A DNA stretch of 12,209 nucleotides from Hemicentrotus pulcherrimus (taxonomy: Eukaryota; Echinodermata; Echinoidea; Camarodonta; Strongylocentrotidae): positions 165,878 through 178,086 of the forward strand of contig BEXV01000549.1 in the NCBI GenBank assembly GCA_003118195.1. The letters run 5' to 3'. Position numbers and translations under genes: made by a program. The notes under the pieces were generated by a model that was not told the DNA's origin, made no database searches, and saw only the letters and a program-made list of their open reading frames with translations. Positions within the stretch are counted from its first letter, which is position 1; each line of letters starts with the position of its first letter. Shown here piece by piece: positions 6,428 to 12,209 of the stretch.

Positions 6428-7832
6428 AGCATTAATTCCCCCCTGGATCATTCCCATTCGGAAGACAAATTGGCTCTGTTTGGTTTTTGGTTATAACGAA
6501 TCATGATCAGGAATAGCACTCCGCATTTAATTCAAATCAAAGACTGCAAGTCTTTGACTGATGACAGTCCTTGTTAGCCCTGCCTCAAATTTGTATCTTA
6601 AAATTACCCTTACCTGCGTTCACAACAATAGACCCCTTTAATCCTCAATATTTAGGAGAGATCACACTTACCCGACCCAGGTTAGGGGAAGTGGACATAT
6701 CTTTCGTTGATGGGAAGTAATTCATCCCTTCAATTCAAATAGATTTCTTTAATCCTTTTGTAAAAATCGCTTCCTGTGGGTAAATTTCTCACGGCTGCCA
6801 AATCTATTCGACAAATATACACTGTTAGTTTTGTCTTAGCTTTTAAAGACACGGGAAGAGAAACCGGGGAAGGAACATGAGAAGGGGATAAAAGGAAAAT
6901 AGTAGATTCGCGAACGCAGCCACGCGAATAGACCCCTTGGTGCGTTGCATTGTCGGCATTATTTATTATGAACGTTAATCCGGAAATTCATTCACTTAAG
7001 GTCAGATTAATTGATCGTTCGTCAACATTTTGGTCCATTTTATTTGTAATCATACTATTATCTATTCATGTCTCTTGAGCTGTTTCAATTACTTTTATAG
7101 CCGTAGCACACGCGATGGCGCGGTGGTTGACACGCTATATTAGGGTGACATCAAAAAGCGAACTTGAAATAAACAGTTCAAACATTGCGCCGATTTATGG
7201 CACATGAACGACGCAATAGTGTGCAATAGGGAAATATAAATGATTATTCATGCAGTAGTTTGTTCCTTTTGCTGCCGCAATCTTGAGTTTTTGAATGGAT
7301 ATCAGTCTAATATTCATGTCAGTGAAATCCCCAAATAAAAAATAATATGAGTCAACGCAACGTACGACATTCTTTATGACTGTTGCACACGATACGTCAA
7401 TTGCCTAACATAAGCCTGCGTCAACGACTGTCACGGTCATTGACACACCGCGTAAAGATGAGATCTAACGAAAAAAGACAACGCAAAATAAATAAGTGTG
7501 ATAATAGCCGTCACGCAACGGATTAGCGCAGATAATAGTGCAAACGAATGACGCCTCGTGTCGAACTAGTATTATAGCAACAAATTGGCACTGTAGACAT
7601 GATACATGCATATGGCCAGCACTATGTATGATGTTCACGTCAATTTTAGGGAATGATGAATTTGGTTTCCCTAAAGTGCTATCTATGTCGGTGATTCGTT
7701 TCACTTCTAACGAGGCACGGTAGAATCTATCAGTTGGTATATTACGCAGGGGGATTTTGACGATATTTCCTATACAATACTACAGTGCAATCACAATAGT
7801 GTGATAAGTATGAAAATAAGAATAGTAAGATT
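6428..7832. other. Non-coding stretch, about 1.4 kb
   Basis: No supportable gene. It contains the inverted repeat ATTCGCG/CGCGAAT at 6906-6912 and 6923-6929. The 12-mer AATAGACCCCTT is repeated exactly 300 bp apart at 6627-6638 and 6927-6938. From about 7180 to 7560 there are scattered ACGCAA/GCGTCA motifs like those at 5840-5990. The two opposing small frames at 7465-7723 overlap each other and have no recognisable content. Confidence 0.55.
7388..7429. repeat. Degenerate copy of the 5936-5975 segment
   Basis: CGTCAATTGCCT followed by ACAT, GCCT and TCAACGA-like blocks matches 5942-5972 in order, with small gaps and substitutions. The match is short, and only the 12-base core is exact. It suggests a diverged dispersed repeat carrying the TGCGTCA motif (also at 7417-7423). 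Confidence 0.4.
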
Positions 7833-7872
7833 GAGAGAGAGAGGGGGAGAGAGAGGGAGCGATACAGCAAGG

Positions 7873-7919
<47 letters not shown>

Positions 7920-7924
7920 AGGGG
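7833..7924. repeat. (GA)n microsatellite
   Basis: A purine-only or nearly purine-only tract of GA units with G-run interruptions; its longest uninterrupted run is at about 7882-7912. Long Arg/Glu and Leu/Ser frames across it on the two strands are repeat translations and not genes. Confidence 0.95.
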
Positions 7925-8992
7925 ATACAATGGATGAAGTGATGAAAAAGAGCAGGAGGAAAATATTAATCAGGACGCGAAACAGGTGCGTCATTTTTTC
8001 ATACCAATAGGCGTTCTTGATTTAACTATTGAATGATTATAACAGCTGAGGATAATTATCTAACCCCAAATAGTCCTAAGTATGCCATTTCATGAAAACT
8101 TTGAAATACGAAAGTACTGTAGTAAAGAAAGTGTGGAGACAGCATTATGATATATAATTCGTATGATATATGTGTGGTATTACAAAACGATGGCATAGGT
8201 CTATTATATTTGAGTACCATCATTACTATATTTAATAAGTGACCTGGGATTTTGTCTTCTTTGTATAAGTGTACTGTGTAATTTATTTGTTGTATTCAGG
8301 TCTCAAACAGCTTAAAAACTGTGGCACTTTCAAACAACATATTACATTGTTATTGTTGAATTCATACTGTATATGTAATGCACTACTCTTCTTTTTATGT
8401 TTCCCGATTGTGACTCCCGACCTTGAACATTATACTCTAAAACTTCCTTTTTTATATGCTAATTATTTTTCTGACTCCCATGCTTTACCTTCTTCCTATT
8501 ACTCTTTTTTTTAAAATCCATCATCCATATCATTTCTTTATTTTTGTTTGTATTCTTTGCTTTACTTGATTAATTGTTTTTTTTTCTTTTTCTTTTTAAT
8601 TATGTTACGTCTAACTGATTATGATTTACAATGTGTCAAAATGATTTTGAGGAACTTAAACTTTAAAGGTTTGTTCACATATATTTCGAAACTATCTATT
8701 GTAAAAAAATATAAATTTATGCTGTGTTGGTGTCTTCATTGTTCATCGATATCAATTTTGTTAATTTGCTATGTTTTGTTATAATGTCTTTTTTTTTCAC
8801 GTGAATTCAAAGAGACCAAACTGAAAACTATGATGATTAACAATTATTGTGATATTGAAACAAATAGCAATTCACATCATATACGTCAGAATTGTAAAGG
8901 GTACTCTCAACAGTAACTACGGAACAAAAAAAATTATTGTGATACTGGGAAGGAGTAAATAAAGAATAGCACCGTTGCGCCTTGTTCCTTTG
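7925..8992. other. Non-coding AT-rich stretch, about 1.1 kb
   Basis: Strongly T-rich on the + strand from about 8380 to 8800. Short frames here (8269-8514, 8548-8784) consist mostly of Phe/Leu/Ile/Tyr from T-rich codons and have no recognisable motif. AATTATTGTGATAYTG occurs twice, at 8842-8857 and 8932-8947, with one difference. Nothing else is recognised. Confidence 0.55.
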
Positions 8993-9077
8993 AGCATGGA
9001 CCCATGCTTTGAGGTACCAAAATGTGTCAATAATCGGCTGACGATTGTGGTTGTATAACCATTACCACAACCGCAAT
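8993..9077. repeat. Two adjacent hairpins
   Basis: AGCATGG/CCATGCT with a 2-nt centre forms a perfect palindrome at 8993-9008. ATTGTGGTTGT (9044-9054) pairs with ACAACCGCAAT (9067-9077), an 11-bp stem with one G-T wobble and a 12-nt loop. The 10-mer GATTGTGGTT repeats directly at 9043-9052 and 9086-9095. Function unknown. Confidence 0.6.
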
Positions 9078-9117
9078 TACTATTTGATTGTGGTTTGATA
9101 TAGTTGGTTCTTCGGCG

Positions 9118-9291
9118 ATGTTCGGGCGTGCGCGATTTGTTTCGAGAACAGGTGCGCTCTTTGATGTTCCTGTTATTAACAATGTTCATTCGTCGAAGGT
9201 TAAACTATTAGAGATGAAGTTGAGTTATGGTCATGCGATTGCATATTTGCATTGTGAAAGAAACGGGGTGGAATCGATCAGAAAAGGTTGA
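9118..9291 (+). CDS. Small ORF of 57 codons, unidentified
   Basis: From ATG at 9118 the frame runs to TGA at 9289-9291. The first half is richer in CpG and GC than its surroundings (for example TCGGCG, GGGCGTGCGCG), and composition shifts of this kind can mark coding DNA or a relic of it. The frame is already open upstream without an ATG, and the opposite strand is also open for 90 codons, which weakens the case. No domain, signal peptide or membrane segment is recognised. It could be a decayed exon. Confidence 0.15.
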   Translation: MFGRARFVSRTGALFDVPVINNVHSSKVKLLEMKLSYGHAIAYLHCERNGVESIRKG

Positions 9292-9582
9292 TCCTCTACC
9301 ATATAAGTGTTGATATGTACTGCAAGGTTTTGGAATCATCAAAAATTATGAGAAATTTGTCCCAGTCTTGGTAAAGTTACAAGCAATATGTTTATGGTAC
9401 TACACGAACATGTTGCATAAAAATCCGGCCCGATGTTTATGCTGTGACTTGACATATTTAGAATATTAAGACATACATGTATGAAGAGCTTTGCTTTTCA
9501 GGGAATATTTTTATCTGATGTTCTTCCACACTTGCATAATAACAATGATAACGCTTATAAGTTATTTTTCTCCTCTTCTCAG
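9292..9582. other. Non-coding stretch
   Basis: AT-rich, with no repeat or gene recognised. It ends in TTTTTCTCCTCTTCTCAG, a strong polypyrimidine tract plus AG that would make a good splice acceptor at 9582. Confidence 0.5.
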
Positions 9583-9799
9583 AATTCAACCCCGAGTTTG
9601 TTCAAACAACGGCCAAGTTACAATGACATTGGTTGATATGGGGCCGAATCAACAAAATACAATCAGTCGTAACAAAACGCTGATGATAATGATTCCTCGA
9701 ATTTCATTTCATATTTTTTTTCTTCATTTTTCTTTCTACGATTCAATGAGGATAACTGGCTGCAGCCCAAACAGTTTTTTTTTTCAGCGAGTCTGTTAA
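9583..9799 (+). CDS. Weak candidate terminal exon, unidentified
   Basis: After the strong acceptor-like tract ending at 9582, one frame stays open to TAA at 9797-9799. The first 30 or so residues are mixed and hydrophilic (IQPRVCSNNGQVTMTLVD and on), while the rest is Phe-rich from T runs and looks non-coding. An AATAAA hexamer follows at 9925-9930. The phase would fit the donor at 3693, but so would a third of random acceptors. An intron with chance openness is equally likely. Confidence 0.15.
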
Positions 9800-10009
9800 C
9801 TAAATAGAAATGTATAGACTCTAATACAAACAAGAGCCAGTAACAAAATATAATTTTAAAAAAATCTCATGAACAATATTTTAAACAACATCAAACAAAA
9901 AAAAAAAAAACGATTTAAATTGAAAATAAATCAATCATAAATCGTCATGATGTATAGAAAAATACAAATTATTCAAAAATAATAATTAACAGAGGACTTT
10001 ATTGTGAAC
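9800..10009. other. A-rich non-coding stretch
   Basis: It contains an A14 run (9897-9910) and AATAAA (9925-9930). The A run could be an old retroposon tail, but no head is recognisable upstream. Confidence 0.5.
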
Positions 10010-10029
10010 AGAGAGTCCGTTGACTCTCT
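10010..10029. repeat. 8-bp hairpin
   Basis: AGAGAGTC (10010-10017) and GACTCTCT (10022-10029) are perfect inverted copies around a CGTT loop. A compact stem-loop of unknown role. Confidence 0.6.
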
Positions 10030-10042
10030 ATCCCATTGCCAG

Positions 10043-10099
10043 CCCCCCCCCCCTCACCACCTCACCACCTCTTAATATATTACCTACATGTAGGTGGTG
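10043..10099. repeat. C11 run, CTCACCAC repeat and 8-bp inverted repeat
   Basis: C11 at 10043-10053 is followed by two CTCACCAC units. CACCACCT (10063-10070) is inverted as AGGTGGTG (10092-10099). The right side also holds the 12-bp palindrome CCTACATGTAGG (10083-10094), so two alternative foldings compete. Confidence 0.6.
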
Positions 10100-10458
10100 A
10101 CATTATGTTTTTCTTTCAAGTATATTTATATTCTCTATTGTTTTCAGTTCCTTTACAAGTGTGTTTCAGCGTTCCGCTCCCCTACAACTTAAACTCCTTT
10201 ATTTCTTTAGCCCTAAGGTACCGTGAAATTATTGTATTTCTATTTCATTTGTTTATTAATCTATATAAATGTGCGCTTTTGTTCTTCTGAGAATCAAGGC
10301 ACCAAACAAACAAATCAATTTTAATGTAGTTTTTTTTTTTGTCACGGTCCTGCCCCAGAAAATTCTTTGTAACGTCATTTTTCAAATGTTCGGTGATAAA
10401 AACCAATGTACCAAAGCTAATACCATGAGTGGTACACGCACTTTGCAGTTGTATTTAC
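10100..10458. other. Non-coding T-rich stretch
   Basis: Small frames rich in Phe and Leu are present, but nothing is recognised. It contains a T10 run at about 10330-10340. Confidence 0.5.
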
Positions 10459-10540
10459 TCTGACTTCTCTCCATCTGTTTCGTTCGCTGATTCAGATCTT
10501 CTGTGTGAGTCCTCTTGGTTGGGGGTCCGGCTATTGTCCC
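10459..10540 (-). CDS. Candidate internal coding exon, unidentified
   Basis: Reading the minus strand, a pyrimidine-rich tract (TTTTGCCCCCCTTCATC) leads to GTGCAG, an acceptor ending at 10541. The frame then encodes a charged, polar segment of 27 residues (GTIAGPPTKRTHTEDLNQ and on, with RTKQMERSQ at the end) up to a GTAAAT donor at 10458-10453. The segment is less AT-rich than its flanks and has none of the Phe/Leu bias of nearby chance frames. No family is recognised, and no partner exon was found on this strand. It may be a chance frame. Confidence 0.22.
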
Positions 10541-11492
10541 CTGCACGATGAAGGGGGGCAAAACAAATAATGGTGTTGGGCTACTGTTCAAAGAAGCAAT
10601 CCTCCCTTCCTTTTCGCCGAGTTGACGATGTTTACATGATTGTTCTCAATTGTATCATTATTAAGTCGTTGAGTTTGTTTATAACTTTGTGGGAAAGGGT
10701 TGTTCTTCGTTTAGTGTTCCTTTATTGCATAACATTGGATTTCAAGTACAAATTTAAGTCCAAACAGAAGCATAACAATGATATAAATCATTTACGCTAT
10801 GAAACTATAGAGCCTGATACATAAATGAATGAATAACTATGTGGTGGCTACATAGGAGAATTATTACACAATAACAATAAATTGATGTAAGATTTTGAGT
10901 GTTTATTAGGTAGTTATGTCCCTAACTTAAATATCATAGACCGGGTAGTGGTACAATTGCGGTTCAAGGATTTTGGTTGCAAAATATCCATTCAATATTG
11001 TTTAAATATTGCCTTCAGAGGTTTAGATAGCAATTCTTCAACCTAAATTCGCAAAAATCAAAAATATATGCCCAAATGTTTAATGTTAAGGTGCATTCGC
11101 GATATCTATCAATGCAGGCCGGATTAATATGATAATTTATCAAATATATCAATTAGTTGGCGGTTTCCCGGCAATTTTTTTTTATCACCTTCAAGCAGTG
11201 TATAAGCTCACTCCACGGATTTTGTTTCTCTGTTACAACCCGTGTTTATACTTAACCATTGACTGTTGACTTCTCAAGTCATATTGTCCTCTATAGGTTT
11301 GAAACAGGAATCAACCGGTCCGAGTAGGTAAAGGGTTAATAATCTGAAGAGTCTCCTTGGCACTGTGTATCTTATTTACACTCTAGGGTCTCACTTTAAG
11401 TGTAATTTGTTTGAATTTACTACCTCTAAATCAATACAGAATTGCTTTGGATTTTCCTTTCTCCTAACACTTCAACAAAAAAGCAAAATATA
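10541..11492. other. Non-coding stretch, about 0.95 kb
   Basis: Mostly AT-rich. The small + frame at 10570-10824 has no recognisable feature. An inverted repeat CAATATT/AATATTG lies at 10993-10999 and 11005-11011. Nothing else can be supported. Confidence 0.5.
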
Positions 11493-11599
11493 GAGAAAGG
11501 AAGAGCGAGAAAACAAGAGAGAGAGAGAGAGGGGCAGAGAGAGAAAGAGAGAGAGAGAGATGAAGATGAGGGAGGGGCGGGGAAGACAAGGGGCAGAAA
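11493..11599. repeat. Purine-rich (GA)n tract
   Basis: Nearly all purine on the + strand, with its densest GA repeats at about 11516-11560 and a G-rich right end. The open frame across it is a repeat artefact. Confidence 0.9.
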
Positions 11600-11832
11600 T
11601 AAGTATAATAAAATGTTATCTCATAAAATCACCTGCTCTTCTAGGGAAGGTTGTGAAGAAGTACTCGGCAGATTTTTTTTTTTAATGGTACGTATTATAC
11701 TTCTCTCCAGTTGTTTTATGTTATCCATATAAACTTGAGAATAAATGACAAAACAAGGTGAAACATATCCCTTTTGATTGTAGATGTTTAGATTAGATTT
11801 CTACTTGCTATGTTCAGTCAAAACTATGATGC

Positions 11833-11976
11833 ATGCCTTTGAGTTACCAGCCTCGGAATAGGTCGCAAGCATTTTGGCAACGTGGACTTGGAAATGGATC
11901 AATTTCCAGGGGTTCGTTCGAATGGGCAATCAATGAAGTAGGGTTGCGACTCTTCAAATTTCCATTTAATGTTTGA
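11833..11976 (+). CDS. Small ORF of 47 codons, unidentified
   Basis: An ATG at 11833 opens a frame to TGA at 11974-11976. The product is varied in composition, with Arg, Gly, Ser and three Trp/Phe-containing clusters (for example SQAFWQRGLGNGS), unlike the low-complexity frames elsewhere in the window. The opposite strand is open for 67 codons across the same region, so either or neither may be real. No domain is recognised. It could be a remnant of an exon. Confidence 0.15.
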   Translation: MPLSYQPRNRSQAFWQRGLGNGSISRGSFEWAINEVGLRLFKFPFNV

Positions 11977-12130
11977 AATTGCTCCGGTCTCGAATTGATT
12001 TTCAAAGATGTTTTCGTCACTTTGAAGTAAATCAAGGCGAAATGCAACGTCAGAATGCGACTTCAGATAGGTACAGAGTAGTATTTACGTTATACAAATT
12101 TCGCATTACAGCTGATGTATAAATGGTTAT

Positions 12131-12209
12131 ACTACAGCTACTACTACTACTACTTCTAGTACTAGTACTACTACTACTACAACTACCACCACCACAACCA
12201 CTACTACTA
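12131..12209. repeat. CTA/CCA triplet array at the window end
   Basis: CTA units are interrupted at 12158-12169 by AGTACTAGTACT, a perfect 12-bp palindrome, then continue as CTA and CCA variants to the window edge. The right end of the array is outside the window. Confidence 0.93.

Noticed and set aside
7465..7723. Opposing 79- and 61-codon ORFs
   Set aside because: They overlap on opposite strands without recognisable content or splice signals.
7742..8010. Leu/Ser-rich and Arg/Glu-rich ORFs across the GA array
   Set aside because: Low-complexity translation of the microsatellite on the two strands.
8269..8784. Two hydrophobic + strand ORFs resembling membrane segments
   Set aside because: The Phe/Leu/Ile content comes directly from T-rich DNA; no start context or family signature.
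11442..11732. 96-codon ORF on the + strand
   Set aside because: Its core is Arg/Glu from the GA repeat, and the ends have no coding character.

Overview
The window looks like nuclear genomic DNA from a multicellular animal, most likely a marine invertebrate and plausibly an echinoderm. It is AT-rich (roughly 60-65% by eye) and has no long open reading frame on either strand. It is crowded with di- and trinucleotide microsatellites, a degenerate CCCTAA (telomere-type) stretch and a tRNA-derived SINE. The organism call is inference from repeat style; no gene identifies the species. No protein family could be recognised, and I found no RNA gene, bacterial operon, CRISPR array or autonomous transposon. 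Most of the window reads as intergenic or intronic sequence.

Layout. 1-46 is a TAA microsatellite. 69-1072 is non-coding, with small hairpins, a T19 run and telomere-like repeats at 391-447. 1073-1178 is a perfect 53-bp tandem duplication whose unit carries a 15-nt palindrome. 1744-2401 holds the best gene-like signal: two open segments separated by a 256-bp candidate intron with GTAAGC donor and pyrimidine-rich TTATCAG acceptor, joined in a compatible phase. The second segment lies inside a 449-bp block (2166-2614) that recurs at 2617-3065 with only four mismatches, separated by a T and one N. That looks like an unmerged overlap of two haplotypes in the assembly. 3650-3693 is a short possible first coding exon (ATGGCGGCC start, CAG|GTATTA donor).

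4243-4308 is an inverted repeat around a T12 run. 4471-4600 is a CAT/CAC triplet array that leads into a 245-bp pyrimidine tract (4635-4879). 5483-5574 is a possible non-coding exon. 5840-5990 is a cluster of TGACGCA/TGCGTCA motifs, with a related degenerate segment at 7388-7429. 6105-6427 is a tRNA-derived SINE on the minus strand with a TA tail. 7833-7924 and 11493-11599 are GA arrays. 8993-9077 carries two hairpins next to a small ORF (9118-9291). 9583-9799 and 10459-10540 (minus) are weak exon candidates. 10010-10099 has two hairpins around a C11 run. The window closes in a CTA/CCA array (12131-12209).

Nothing supports a set of genes working together. The exon candidates are individually weak and could belong to different transcripts or to none. 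I looked for an undescribed biological system and found none I can defend. The most informative items are the probable haplotype-overlap artefact, the SINE, the 53-bp duplication with its palindrome, and the phase-compatible two-exon candidate.
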